Counted from the stretch's first letter, positions 13,764 to 26,475 are shown. The stretch is 64,000 nt of DNA from Entomortierella parvispora (GCA_963573315.1 OY752144.1:2980695-3044694); one strand, 5' to 3'. The notes: generated from the sequence alone by a model not told the origin. Program-made: numbers and translations.

Positions 13764-16700
13764 ATGATGTCGCAGAACGGGTACATACCCCCTCTCCACC
13801 CTGCCCCATTCAAACTGCAATATTGTGAACACGCCAAACCGAAGAAGACAACAAAAAAAAAAAAACCAAACGGCTCACATTTCTTCTCGGTCCATTCCGA
13901 CCTGATTTCATTTAAATACTATAGCCTTCGAGTCAACATCACAGGCATCCCTGCGCAGGGTGCAAAGTCCAGAGTTGAGACGCAGATCAAACTTGGGATC
14001 CAGCTTTTGAACCAGCATAATGAGCGCATTGGCGCTTGGACACACATCAAGTTACCTGAGTACATGGTAGCCAAGGAGAAGAACAAACGCATCAATGCCA
14101 AGAATGTTGGTAAGTGTCTGTCCGTTTCGGACCGTCTGTCCTTCCCAGCACCCCTACACTCCAATCCAGCTTGGTCTCAACCCAACGAAACTAGAGACGG
14201 AGATATGCTTTGCCACATGCTGCTGGCGACTCTTGGTTCCTGTTCGATGTAGCGCATTTTTCATTCTCCTGTCGTACTCCGCTCGCCAGAGAGAACGAGC
14301 CAAAGTCTCTTTCTGCACCCCCAAATTTCGCCCCGATCACCCAACAAACAATTTTTCGCATCACGTTTTATTTTTGAACCTTCAATCTTAACAGTCGGTG
14401 CGTCTGTCAGTTGTGTATGTGCGCTGTGGTTAACGTTCTTCACCTACCTTCCGTGAACAGGCCAAGACGTCCACCAGGCTCTCAACAATGGCACCTGTCT
14501 TAGTCTTGAAGCGTCAGTTGTGTGCCAGAGCGACAAATCCAAAGTCATCCAGACTTGCACAGGATGTGTTCTCCGTGAGCGAAAACGTGCCCAGCGCAAA
14601 AAGAGTCTAGGGAAAAAGAAGAATGGCCAACCCGCCACGACCCCAACCCCCCAACTTGAAGATGACGACCCAGAGCAGATGGCGTTGGAGCAGCGCAAGA
14701 TCTTGCTCTTCAATTGCACCGAAATTGCAGAGTTCAATACCGGAGAATTGATCTTACCCACACGTATCACCTGCTATTGCCGGCATCATGGAGAGAAGCA
14801 AGGGTTCTGCATCCAGTTCACTCTTTGTGACTACGCCCACAACATTATCGCCATCGGCATCTCCCCGCCCATTATGATCACGGATGACCACAAGGCCTCC
14901 AAGGTCAAAAAGCCCGAGGATGGCGCGCCACAAAAGAATCAAGTCCGCAAATCAAATGATGCCTCAAAGGTCATGACTCTCACGCCACCAAGTTCGCCCA
15001 CATCGCCAGGAGACGAAGTCGAGAGCGAGGTGGATATGGGCACAGGACAAGACGATGAGGATGACGAGGAGGAATCGGAAGAGTCAGAGATGGATTCGGC
15101 TTCCTCGAATGCCTCGCCCTCACCACTGCAAACTTCTATGGATATCAACAACTTTGACCCAAACCACATGTCGATCGTCGATCTCATCTCTCAGTTCTCA
15201 CAACCGGACGATGCTCGCATGGTTCCTTCGCCGTCCTCGCCTATTACACCCTCGGAAAGAGTCTCTCAGTCTTGTCAAACTGGCCCTTCCGAATATCCAG
15301 CCTCATTCGAAGGCCAGACTTTCCAGACCATGAACAGCTATATCTATGCTTCTAATAACGACAGGATGGTGCCTGAACAACTCGTTGATATTCCTATCTC
15401 TCTGGCCCCTGCATCGATGTCTCCTCCAAGCGGATCGAGCGACGCTTTGAGTCAGCATCATCAACTGCAACAAGAACAGGAACGTCAACAACACCAACTC
15501 CAGCAACAACAGCTTCAGCAACAACATCTCCAGTTCCAGCAACTTCAACAGCAAGCTCTCTTCCCCGATGCATTTAGTCAAGCAAACTCGGCGGTGACGC
15601 CTTCTCCTCTTGCCCGTCGTACAAGTACCTCAGGGGGAGTTGGACCTGTCCGACGTCGACGACCCCCAACAGCAGCCAATCCTTTGGCGGCACCCGTTAC
15701 GCAAGCACCCCTGACTACATCTACTCATGCAAACGCCATGTCTTCGTCACCTACGATGCTCCCCCCAACATCCATGCCCGCTATCCTTGGCATGTCTTCA
15801 GGACTCTCACTTATCCCCCCTGGATTCATTGTTCCAAAAATGACACGACTGATCCCCAACACTGGGCCCTGTTTTGGTGGAATCGAAATCACTGTCCTTG
15901 GCGCCAACTTTTATGCAGGATTGACAGCCATGTTTGATTCCACGCCTGCTTTGCCGACCCAGTTTTGGTCCCCTAACACCCTCATCTGTATCCTACCACC
16001 ACGAATTCAGCCAGGAACCACTGTAGTAACATTCAAGGAACACCCGTCTATTACGTTACCTCAGAGCGTCGACATGGCGGAGATGATGCTTTTTACATAT
16101 GTCGATGAGAGCGATAAAGCCCTTATGGAACTGGCGCTTCAGGTCGTGGGACTGAAAATGACTGGACGTCTCGAGGATGCCAGGAACATTGCTCTTCGTA
16201 TCGTCGGCAGTCAGGTCGCCAACGGGCAGCAGGGACAACAACAACAACAGCAGCAGCAACAACAACATCATGGGCAGCAGCAACAACAAGGTCAACAACA
16301 TCAGTCCATGCCCGATTTCTCCGTGCTTGTCAGGGACCTTATTCTATCCTTTGGCGATCAAGAGACGGACTCAGAGTTCCAAGCGGGACTGGAAGACCGT
16401 ATTTTGACTCTGCTGACTGTCCTTTCTGAACTCCCAGCTCCGGGTCAAGGCGTCGTCAATCTTGCTCGAAGGGACACTGGACACCGCCTTTTGCATTTTG
16501 GAGCTATGAAAGGACTGGACCGTTTGGTGGAAGCATTGGTTGCATACCCGGATATCGAGATTGATGCTATGGACATGAACGGATATAGTGCGCTGCACTA
16601 TGCCTGCTGGCGTGGTCAGGTTAGAAGCACGCAACTCTTGGTCGAGAAAGGCGCGGATGTCATGCTTCGTAGTGTCCATGGTGTTGGGTGTGTCGATTTG

Positions 16701-18179
16701 GCTACTTTCCACGAGCCATCCACCACAGCAGAACTTATTGAGGCATTGAGGACAAGCAACACCTGGGTCGATGCAGGGGCTCAGGAAGTGGACGGTTACG
16801 AGTCAGCTCTGGAGGCAGACGAAGGTTCTGTAGTGGAGGAAGAACTCGAGGCTCTCAGTGCTATTGATGACTACGGCGAGGATGACAATGTATGGTTGGA
16901 ACACTACTCGACACAGAGCGATCTTATTGAAGAGGAAGAAGAGCAAGAAAATGATGAGGATGACGAGGAGACAAGATTTATTGGATCCGAGATTGAAGAT
17001 CTGCCGTGGCTGGATCATGGAGAGTGGATTGGCGAAGAAGTCTCGGACGAGTCTAGCATGTGGAGCGGCAGCGAATCTGGAAAGGGCGAGGATGAAAAGA
17101 GCTCGAACCAAGAGGTACCTAACCTCTCCAAGAATGAGGACGGCGACATTATTCAAGCACCTTCATCTCCAAGCTTGATCCCCATGGCTACACCCTTGAG
17201 CATGGACGCCAAAGATGCCGCTGCAACTGACATGGCCTCCAATTGGCTGCAGAAGACCCTGTCGCAGCTCCAGTCATCTTCTCCAGCGTTTGATTTCGAG
17301 TTCTTCAAGGCCTTGAATCAGATTCTCCCTGAAAAGGGCGCCTTCCTGATGAACATTCCCAGCATGCCAACTTCAATCCAGGCCTTCAATGCCAACATCG
17401 GTACATACATGCCCTATAACTTCACAGGAAAGCCTGGTGTGACGAACGAGAACTCTGCGCCGCAAGTCTCGGAGAAGCAGGTCTATGATCAGGAAGCCGA
17501 GCCCATGTTGGACGAACAAGCCATCACGAACGAGCTTTGGAACCTGCACAACGGACCCGACAGCCTGACCGTTAACAATAACTTGACAGCACCCATCCCA
17601 GCACCAGTAGTGGAGGAGGCTCCAAGTCGGTATTTGAGTGTTTACCATGAGCCATTCTCTGCGACCTCTGTTCTTCAGCAGCCTGTCAACAGCTATGCCA
17701 TGCCTGCTCAAGCCCAAGATCCAGCCTATAGCCCGTTGACCCTCACTACAGCCCCTGGCGGGGCAGTGAGTGGTGCGACTGTGACTTCGCCTTTAAGCAA
17801 GGTGCGTCGATTCTACCCACCCATGGGATCTGATGAGCCACAGCAGCCCGGACCCGCGGTCGATGTAGGTGAATCTTCGGTTGTCCGCGGAGGACGCCGA
17901 ATCATCACTGAGATTGTGAACAATGGTGCGGTTGTCGGTGGAGCCGCTGTTGCTGAGAGAGCTGTTGGAGCCGTTGGTGAGAACCGCCATATTCAAGAAC
18001 TTAGGGCACGGTATCACCAAAAGATGAAGCGGCTTAAGAAAGACAAGATGTTATTCTTGTTCTGGGTACCCGTTTTGCTTGTCATGCTTGCTCTGACCAT
18101 CATCAGGATCGCCTCTACGTTCGATGTCGCGCGTCAGTGGACTGGAGGGCTCATGAATCTTGCTGGCATTCAAGTTTAA
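13764..18179 (+). CDS. MGA2: Mga2/Spt23-like membrane-tethered transcription factor
   Basis: Two exons (13764-14109, 14461-18179; phase-1 intron) give about 1354 residues. Features in order: the family-specific N-terminal block (KSRVETQIKLGIQL, then CTGCVLRERKRAQRKK), two Gln-rich tracts (coded near 15465-15560 and 16230-16300), an IPT/TIG domain (coded about 15817-16060; PNTGPCFGGIEITVLGANF), ankyrin repeats (about 16470-16760; GYSALHYACWRGQ), an acidic region, and one C-terminal transmembrane helix (MLFLFWVPVLLVMLALTII, about 18047-18115). In yeast this family sits in the ER membrane, is released by proteasomal processing, and controls the delta-9 desaturase gene in response to membrane lipid state; the same role here is inferred. 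Odd point: residues about 28-50 are encoded by an A-rich, Lys-rich stretch that may be an unrecognised intron (see findings). Confidence 0.88.
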
Positions 18180-19385
18180 ACAAATGTCTGCCATACCCCC
18201 TCGCTATAACATACCCGCCCATCCATATGTATTTTGTAATAAAAAAAAGAGCTTTGACGACGATACGTGACATGTCGTACTACTGTAAGAGACCACTGGT
18301 TTGCTATTGACACGCAAGCTCTTGGTTTGAGTGCGAGCAACGGTCCATCAAGAATTGTTTTCTTGATTTGGCTTTGTGAGCCCTCGGTTGCTAAAGTTGC
18401 AGAGTTGCTGGATGTGCTACTGTGGATAATATAGTTGGTGACATGGGATCTGATAGGACTGAAGAGTCGCCATTCTTTTTCATTGTCTCATTATCACTGA
18501 GGTTGACAGGACTCAGGAGACACAACAACGGTTTTGGGTCAACAGTTAAGACGCGAAGCAGGATTCCTAGGAGTTGAGATGATATGGCGGAAAACGAAAG
18601 CCAAGGAATATGAACGTGTAACAGCGAAGACTGGGAAGAGGGGTTAAGGTGGTTTGCCGAATATCCAATATTGAGTGATCGTGAGGGCAACAGGCCTGTA
18701 GCGATGAATTCGTGTCTGGGGCCAGAACTTTAGAATATCCGCTGGTATCTCGCTCTCAAAGCTAGATACTGCGGGCCACGCTCCCGGCATCACGCTTGCA
18801 CTCGCTGCCTTGTATTCAATCTATTTGGGTCCTGAACTTTTCCACGACCTAGGATAAGAGACTGGATGAAGGTGCGAATTTCCAGGGCTTCAGCACGAAA
18901 GTGATCATGCAAACAATACTTTGAGAGAAGCCTGCCACCATTTCGTAACTGCCTGTTTCCAAAGAAGCAATTCACTGCATAGCACGCTCAGCCACTCCGT
19001 TGCAAAAGCCAATGGGAGGGGAGTGTTGCCGGCAATGGCATGCAAAAATGGGAACCCGCAAAAATGTCGATATTATTATTGCACGCGGGTTGATCAGGAT
19101 CGGCTCTCATCGTGGGAACACTGTCCCAGCACGTCACGCGTGCCCGCCCTCGGCGTTCAATGTGTATGCTTGAGAGCCTTCTTGGCAAGATTATTGGAAA
19201 AGGCAACTTGACTGAATTTCTTTCCGCCCGCTCCAGTTGTGTTCCGCGCCAAGAAGTCGATATGGCCTCCAAACATGGCATCGACTGATAGTGCCAGTGA
19301 TAACCCACAACCCGCAGTTTCTCCCGTGAGAATTCTTGAAGCACTCACTGTCCAATGTCAGGGCCTGAATGTCATCTTTCGAAAA
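18180..19385. other. Intergenic region, no gene seen
   Basis: AT-rich 3' flank of the MGA2-like gene (aataaaaaaaa-type signal near 18239) followed by about 1.1 kb without a convincing gene. Frames of 60-118 codons on both strands overlap and show no known motif. Confidence 0.45.
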
Positions 19386-19392
19386 TATAAAA
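19386..19392 (+). promoter_or_regulatory. TATA box of the S9 peptidase gene
   Basis: TATAAAA lies about 60 bp upstream of the ATG at 19453. The A/C-rich leader between (cttcaacaacccaacc) is typical of short fungal 5' UTRs. Confidence 0.5.
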
Positions 19393-19452
19393 GCTTGTCA
19401 TGATTTCCGTTCTTCTTCTTCAACAACCCAACCTCGACCCCTCATATAAGTG

Positions 19453-21810
19453 ATGACTATTGCAACTCTTATCCCAAGAAAGGCCATTTTCGGCAACCCC
19501 ACCCGCTTGCTGCCTCTTGTCTCTCCTGCCGGCACGCGCATCGCTTTCATTGCCCCCAAGAATAATGTGCTCAACGTTTGGGTCGCCCCTGTTGCCGATC
19601 CCCAGAACGCGAAGTGCATCACCGATGACAACAAGCGTGGAATCCGAATTTTCCAGTGGACCTACAACAACCAGATCGTATACAGCCAGGACAAGAATGG
19701 AGATGAGAGTAGGTCCACCTTTTGGCTCGCGATCTCATGTTTGCTTGATGGATTGTTCTAAACCTCGACCCTCCTGTCTTGTTTATAGACTGGCACACCC
19801 ACTTGGTCAACATCGAAACCTCGGAGGTGCGTAACCTCACTCCGTTCGAGGGCACCACCACTTTTCCCGCAAAGTTTTCTTCCACTCGTCCCAATGAGAT
19901 GTTGATAATGATGAACAAGCGAGACCCCTCCGTGTTTGATCTGCACAAGGTTGATCTCGAAACTGCCGAGCTCGAGATGATTGAAGAGAACACTAAAAAG
20001 TACAATGACTGGCACTGTGCAGGGTAAGTCTACTTTCGTGTACCTTGCAGCTGTCACAGGATAGCAATTGGATCATTAATCGCCTTTTCTACAGTGATCT
20101 TAAGGCTTACTTCACAGGGCAAGAGCAGCCGGACGGCAGCAAGGTTCTCTTCCGAAAGAACAAGACAACTGGAAAGTGGGATTCTTGTGTTGCTTGGTCC
20201 TTCACCGATGCTGTCAGCTCTTTCCATTCTCTCACCAACGATGCAACCAAGGCTTACTTGTTGGACTGCCGAGGACGTGACAACAAGGTAAGGCACCACA
20301 CAAGCAACCTCACAAACGTGTTAACTTTCAACTGCATCGAGCTCATACATCAACTCTCTTTATTTCTATACGGGAACAGGCTTTGGTGGAGATGGACCTG
20401 TCTTCTGATGATCACATTTCCTTCAAAGTATTGGCCGAGTCTCCCAACACGGCCGATATCAAGGACCTTCTCAAGGACCCCAAAACTGGTGTCCCAATTG
20501 CTTTCAGCACAGAGTACGCCATGACCAAGTGGCACGTTCTGGATGCCGCCTACAAGAAGGATTTTGATTTCCTCGAGGAGAAGTTTGTGGGCGAAATCGA
20601 CATTGAGTCGCAGTCTCTTGACAACAACAAATGGATCATCAGTCAATCCAACTCGTCTGGCCTCCAATACCACATTTACGACCGTGAGACAACATCCACG
20701 ACGTTTTTGTTCCACTCGAGAGATGAGCTTCTTCCCTACACTCTTAGCACCATGCACCCAGTCGTCATCAAGTCTCGGGACGGACAGGACTTGGTTTCGT
20801 ATTTGACCATCCCTGAACACCTCGTGGATGCTGAGCGACCTGATCGTCCCAGACAGCCTATTCCTCTTGTCCTTCGAGTTCATGGTGGACCTTGGTGGAG
20901 AGACAGCTATGGATTCAACTCTGAGCACCAGTGGTTCAGTAACCGTGGATCTGCCGTGTTGAGCGTGAACTTCCGTGGTTCAACCGGCTTTGGAAAGAAT
21001 TTCTTGGAGATTGCCAACGGACAATGGAGCAAGGACATGCACAATGATCTTATTGGTAAGCAGGCATGATGAATTTGGTCCAACATCTGGGTGCTTTGAT
21101 CGTGGCTGTTAACAGTATGTATTTTCCCGTCATTCTCTTCAATCTAGATGGTGTTGAGTGGGCTATCGCTGAGGGAATTGCAATTCGTGAGAAGGTTGCG
21201 ATCTACGGTGGCAGCTATGGTGGCTACTCTACTCTTGCCGGACTCAGTAAGAACATTTTCCTCTGATACAAGTACTCCATTGAAAACAGGATAGTCCTCA
21301 AACTTACGCCTGTTTCATCTACAATTAGCTTTCACTCCTGATGTTTTCTGCTGTGGTGTCGACCTTGTTGGCCCCAGTAACCTCATTACTCTGATTGACA
21401 CGATCCCTCCTTACTGGAGCTCTATGTTGCACGAGTTTATCCTCAGAATTGGCGGTGATCCCAAAACCGAAGAAGGTAGAAAGTTCCTCAGCGAGTGCTC
21501 GCCTTTGACACATGTCGGAAACATCAAAAAGCCATTGCTCATTGGTCAAGGAGCAAATGATCCTCGCGTGAAGCAAGCAGAGTCGGATCAAATTGTCGAT
21601 GCGATGGTCTCTAGAAATATCCCTGTTGGATATGTCTTGTACTCAGATGAGGGCCATGGATTTGCACGCCCACCCAACAAGATCTCTTTTGCTGCTCTTA
21701 CCGAGAAGTTCTTGGCCAATCACTTGGGAACAAGCCGTGAGCCGTACGGAAGTGACTTTGAAGGAAGCACGGCTGAAATCTTGCAAGGAAAGAATGACTT
21801 GTTGGATTAG
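19453..21810 (+). CDS. Prolyl oligopeptidase-family (S9) serine peptidase
   Basis: Six exons (19453-19708, 19789-20023, 20095-20287, 20380-21055, 21148-21246, 21329-21810) join in phase to about 646 residues. An N-terminal beta-propeller-like half ([20 protein letters not shown] and similar) is followed by an alpha/beta hydrolase domain. The oxyanion region is [16 protein letters not shown]. The nucleophile is Ser476 in [12 protein letters not shown], with Asp564 in GANDPRV and His596 in EGHGFARP. This matches S9C-type acylaminoacyl or dipeptidyl peptidases. No signal peptide is obvious, so it is probably intracellular. Substrate specificity cannot be read from the sequence. An upstream in-frame GTG at 19450 is ignored in favour of the ATG. 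Confidence 0.9.
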
Positions 21811-22002
21811 AGAGTCCGTTGACAACAATGAACGGGCTTCCACCTTTGCTATCAAGAGAAAGGGACGAATAAACATCAATTATTCCCAACATGTCACCAT
21901 GTTGGACCATTCATCATTTGGTCCGCTCGCTTATCCACTGCTCTAGCGTGCCATCTTGCCCTCTATGGTGTATTTGTTCACTTTGCAGCTCGTATGTTGG
22001 AG

Positions 22003-22235
22003 AAAAAAAAGGGCCAAGTGAACAAGGTGAGATGACGTAGACGTGCCAAGAGCCGATGCCTTTTGCAAACATGGTAAGCCTACTGGTTTCTTCTTTGAGG
22101 ACTTGTGCTTGCCATCTCCGCCTGTCGGATCAACTGTTACTCTGGTTGCCAACCAGGCCAAGAAGAAGCGTGGGATGCAATTGAGCTCGGCTGTGATCTC
22201 TCTGGTCCTCGACCGACGGACGGGTCTGCTGGTGC
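22003..22235. repeat. Dispersed repeat R1, copy 1 (contiguous)
   Basis: About 230 bp that recurs in two pieces at 25535-25608 and 26335-26475. The clearest shared blocks are gacgtgccaagagc(c/t)gatg with its downstream gcaaacat, and tctggttgccaac with aactgag(c/g)tcggctgtg. No coding capacity recognised. It lies just downstream of the S9 peptidase gene; the 21811-22002 spacer shows nothing. Confidence 0.55.
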
Positions 22236-22486
22236 TTGTATTTTTGTTTATTGCTTCTGCCTCTGCGTCCCCTTCTTTCTCCTCCTTCACCCCTGTACTA
22301 TACATTAGACTCCAACGGTGAGACAGGGGAGACATTCTTTATAACAAGTAGCAACACACTAGAGATGGCACTGAAAAAAGAATATCGTTTGAAAAAAAGA
22401 GTCTTGCTATATATTATAGTTCTATATTATTGGGAGAGAGTGATCTGCAAGGAACGCCATCAAAGTAGCGCGAGTATGGGGTAGAC

Positions 22487-22935
22487 TCATAGTGTATCTG
22501 CTATTTCTCCGGCGATGACGATCTCGTTCAATGACTTGACTTGGTAAATCGTTCCAACAAAGCCTAATAGCATAACAAAGTAAGTAAACCTTGGACACAC
22601 AGATACTATCTTCATAACAAACACAATTGAATACTATTTCATTCAGTAGAACACATACCAGAATACCTGAAACATCAGCAGCCATCGGCGCTGATGGATC
22701 AATGATATCGAGGATGGATTTCCTGTACACAACGGATCAGCCGAACTTTCTTCCTGTTTTGGATTGCAAGGTCCTGCTCTGTGGTGCCTGGCCTTTTAAC
22801 ATTCACTCTGGGGAGCTCCACTCTATCAAACATGAAAAGCATGTCGACTTTTCGCCTGCTCTCGCTCACATCTCTATACTCGGAGTGGTGAAGAAAGGGC
22901 ATGGTCTAGGCTGTCGAGTTTGTCTCCTTTAAAAT
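22487..22935 (-). pseudogene. Degenerate PD-(D/E)XK-like gene fragment
   Basis: On the - strand, 22935-22667 and 22563-22487 join through a 103-bp GT..AG intron. The readable protein has KVDMLFMFDRVELPRVNVKR and LAIQNRKKVRLIRCVQE, then after a 1-nt frameshift near 22717-22722, DPSAPMAADVSGF and GTIYQVKSLNEIVIAGEI, ending at TGA. The D...(N)xK arrangement followed by a basic helix resembles a restriction-endonuclease-like core, with Asn in place of the usual Glu. From memory it resembles large families of unnamed proteins in Mortierella-type fungi. No start is identifiable. The frameshift and early stop argue for a relic. Confidence 0.4.
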
Positions 22936-24356
22936 ATCTAGAAAGGCCGTTGTCTCCAATGTTTTGTAGTTGGCAGCTCTAATATCAGTGTATGTTGTCA
23001 GATAGTGTCCACATCCTCTTGCAGATTAAAGGAGGCCTCTCAATAAATGGGGGGTTTCTGAGAGCAATATATTGCTGCTGTCGCCTGTTGGATCACTGAC
23101 ATCCGTATCATTGGCCATAGTGTTTGATTCCAGTAGATAAGGCTAGGTCATGAATGAAGTACCCCAGGCGCTGTCGATCTTCCCAATCCATCCTCTTGAA
23201 ACGGTTGGATTGTTCTCTGGTTACTTCCAGAGTGTTCATTTCTATTCCTTTATCCACTGTTATTGTTTTTTTTCCGCCTAATCCTGGAAATATTGGACAC
23301 GGATCTCATTTGGCATTTGAAGGTGAATCCTGGAAAGAGCCTAAAGTATTACAACGTGGGTGACTGTCATGATTCTTCTGTGCAACCTGTGGCCACATCG
23401 TCAAGAGACTCTCTCGGCCAGAGCACAAGCTTCTTGATCCCGGAGAAACAGTTCGACACCCTGTCATCGATCCAGCACAGAAAAAAGAATTGTCGGTGGA
23501 AGTCGAAAAGGAGATTGGGTCGTCGCAAGAGGTTCCCGTAAGTGGTCGTCGTCGGAAGCTCGATTGGATACTCCTGTTCAAGGTCGCAACAAAAATAGCC
23601 AAATACAGTCTCTGGGACACGTCAACTACGGCCGACTTTGTAGTCCAGCCGAACATGCAAGGCGCTGCTGATGTTCTTGTTAAGAGGAGGACTTGTTATT
23701 GTTCCCTACAGAAGGGCCAGAGACATCAATGAATGCCAGCACCATCTAATGAAAACAGAAAGGGAAAGAAAATGAGAAGTCTGCATCACCGAAGTTGATT
23801 CGTCCATTAGCATGGATGGGTTCGTTCTTCGGCTGGCACGCTGTTCCATGTTATGTCCAGGGGCATGAGGCTGTTTCTAGAACATAGTATCCACACCTGT
23901 CCATGTCGTTGTTGGCTGGAGTCTAATGGCTGTTAGCCTGCATGCCTTCGAAGTGAATCCAGATGTTCCGATGTCCAGTTGATGGATGAGAGGAGGGAGA
24001 AGAGAGAAGAGGAGAGCACAGAAGTGAGGGGAGATTCCCTTGCGGAGAAGGGAGAGCGCAAAGAAACGAATCGCAAAAAAGAGCACGTGCGTGGTCCTTG
24101 CGCGCTCTTTTCTTCCTCCGCCCGTCCCGTCCTCGCGTTCTTGCTCTTGCCCTTGCACCGTCTTACCATCCTGGGTCAATCCCTTCCTATTGCCAGGACT
24201 CACTTCCTCACTTTTCTTCAATCAAGGAATCTATTCGCATAGTCATCCATCGACCACGCCAGGTAATCCATAGCCCTATCTTTCATTCTTTACTACTGCG
24301 ACTTCACCAACGCAAGCCATGCAGTTCTCTCTCTGCGATTTGCCCTCTTGCAGCTC
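22936..24356. other. Gene-poor stretch
   Basis: No supported gene. Frames of up to 116 codons (for example 23306-23656 on - and 23263-23541 on +) overlap each other. The part next to 22935 may hold further remains of the pseudogene's 5' end. Confidence 0.4.
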
Positions 24357-24360
24357 CTAC

Positions 24361-24700
24361 TTTAGGCCTTATTCCGGAGACTCTTTCACGACATCTGACG
24401 ACGCTGGCGCCACCTTGCGTCTGTTTTCAAGGAAATAAGTGTGGAGGTATATCTGACAAGAAGGGAGAAGCTCATATATTGTTTCATATACCGCCTGCGA
24501 TAGCATATGTTCTCATTTTCCCTTACTGCCCCTACCTTAGGCCTTATTCCGGATACTCCTTCACGACCTCCGCGGACGCTGGCGCCACATCGCGTCCGTT
24601 TTCAAGGAAATGATCGCGAAGGTATATCTGACAGGAAGGCAGAAACGCATAGATGGCTGCATATACCGACTACGATAGCATATGTTCTCACCGACGCCAT
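24361..24700. repeat. Diverged two-copy tandem duplication, 175-bp spacing
   Basis: Unit 1 starts near 24361 and unit 2 near 24536. Both contain ggccttattccgga, cgctggcgccac, ttttcaaggaaat, ggtatatctgaca and gcgatagcatatgttctca-like blocks in the same order. The copies differ by scattered substitutions. See the finding on the reading frame they share. Confidence 0.7.
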
Positions 24701-25534
24701 CTTCCACAATAGGCTCTGTGCCGAGTCTCTGAATGTAGTAACGCAAGTCAAGACAGCTGTGACGACACAAGTTTGCTGGTACAAGATACTGAGGTTTGCA
24801 AGATGTATTTAACTCGCAGGGTGAGTTTTCATGCAAAAGAGCTTGAAGAGAGCTTGTTTGGCTTTGTTTAATGATATGACCGTGAAGGCCATACGATAGG
24901 AACCTTGCGTTCGTGGCAACAGAAGGCGACTTTTCCAGATGATGGATTCAGGATACTTACAACAGCTGACGTTACCGGGGGCATTTCCAACGAAGCTGTC
25001 TGTGGTTAACGCATGAATACCATCTTGTCAGCAATCTGGAAGGTATTATGCTGCAAAGTCGTGTCAAAGGACCTATTCAACAGCGCCAACCCCCACATCG
25101 AATGCGGTTGGATGAGAGAGTCTGATACCGACCATGAGGTAAGAGCCTAAGAGCATGGAACAGTTTCTGGATATCTATTTTCTTCACGATTCAAGGCCTA
25201 ATTGCCATTCTGTTAGACTAGGACTTCTTTCCAAAGGCATGTCTGTGGACACGATCAGCTACTTGGAGCTCTGCGCTTATATCCAAATACAAGTACGTAC
25301 TCTGCACATCATGATTTCAGCGTTTAATTGTATGAACCTCGGACTTTGACGTTATGGCTCGGAGGAAAGTTCTACCAGCGAGGATCAACAACTGTGGTCG
25401 CCGATTATTTAGGAGTGAGTGCGAACGGTGGGATATGAAGGACATACTGGACATTTACTCGTCATTGAGATTGTTTCGACGATTGACGACAAGGATACTC
25501 TCGGTTGTTTTGGCAGTAGGATGTAGTCATTGGC
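24701..25534. other. No feature recognised
   Basis: About 830 bp between repeats without a coding region, RNA gene or element that I can support. Confidence 0.4.
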
Positions 25535-25608
25535 AAAAAAATGTCAAGTGATCACGGTGAACTGAAGAAGTTGACGTGCCAAGAGCTGATGCCTTCTGCA
25601 AACATTTG
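25535..25608. repeat. Dispersed repeat R1, copy 2, left part
   Basis: Matches 22003-22075, including the gacgtgccaagagc block. Its continuation is found only after 25609-26334, which is absent from copy 1. Confidence 0.55.
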
Positions 25609-26334
25609 ATCCGCTGTATAAGTTTCCAGTGGACAAGAAATGCCATGCCAGGTCGATGCGCATCTTCTCGCTTGAACCCCAGCAAGTGACATGAACGGTC
25701 GTTGTGATATTTCCAAGCAGCTGTCTTGGGATTGAAGGACCATCGACCCACTCCGATGACGAGGATATCAGGGAATAGCAGGCAATTCTCATCCTTTTAT
25801 TTTTGTTCTTTTCTTAATATTCGGCGGCAACGGAGGTCAGACCTTCCGCTGAAAGGATGGGACTAATCACACAAGTTAAGATACTGTAATCGAATGTTGG
25901 CTGTCTTGTCGAATCGCGTATGGAACGAGAAGAAACATTACCGAGGTGCTAACGATCATTCTGCCGCGCCATGATGCTTTGGTCCGAGTCGTGTGCAAGA
26001 TCTACCCTGAGTCGTGTGGTCACTACACGTTCATCTCTCCTCGGCTCGGTGTGGAGTACTGAATATTGTATCGTCCGCGGGTATCTTTCCTTGTCTGCGA
26101 GGATATATCTCTGCTGGTTTTTTCTACTGTAAGATTGTAAGATGCTTGCGACACCAGAGCAGAAAGGTAACGCTGGTAACTGGGCCTGCAGGGGGTAAGA
26201 CTTTCTGTTCTTTCAGCAATATCCCTCTCTGCATCTCTGTACCAAGGTATTCCCGGTGTTTCCTTCATCAGAATGTGTCTTGGTGTTGACTGGTGCCTTA
26301 TTCCTGACATTCGCTCATCGTTCTTTACATCAAG
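25609..26334. other. About 725-bp segment interrupting repeat R1
   Basis: Unrelated to copy 1 of R1. No gene, clear terminal repeat or target duplication seen. It is either an insertion into copy 2 or a sequence deleted from copy 1. Confidence 0.35.
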
Positions 26335-26475
26335 ACTACTCTTTTCTTCTTTGAGGTCTTTGCTCTCCGTGATACCCTGCGCCTATGGCTCTGGTTGCCA
26401 ACAAGGGCGAGACGAAGCGCTGGACGCAACTGAGGTCGGCTGTGGTCTGTCTGACCATCGGACGCGTGGGTCGAT
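26335..26475. repeat. Dispersed repeat R1, copy 2, right part
   Basis: Matches 22080-22235 (ttcttctttgagg, tctggttgccaac, aactgaggtcggctgtg). Confidence 0.5.
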
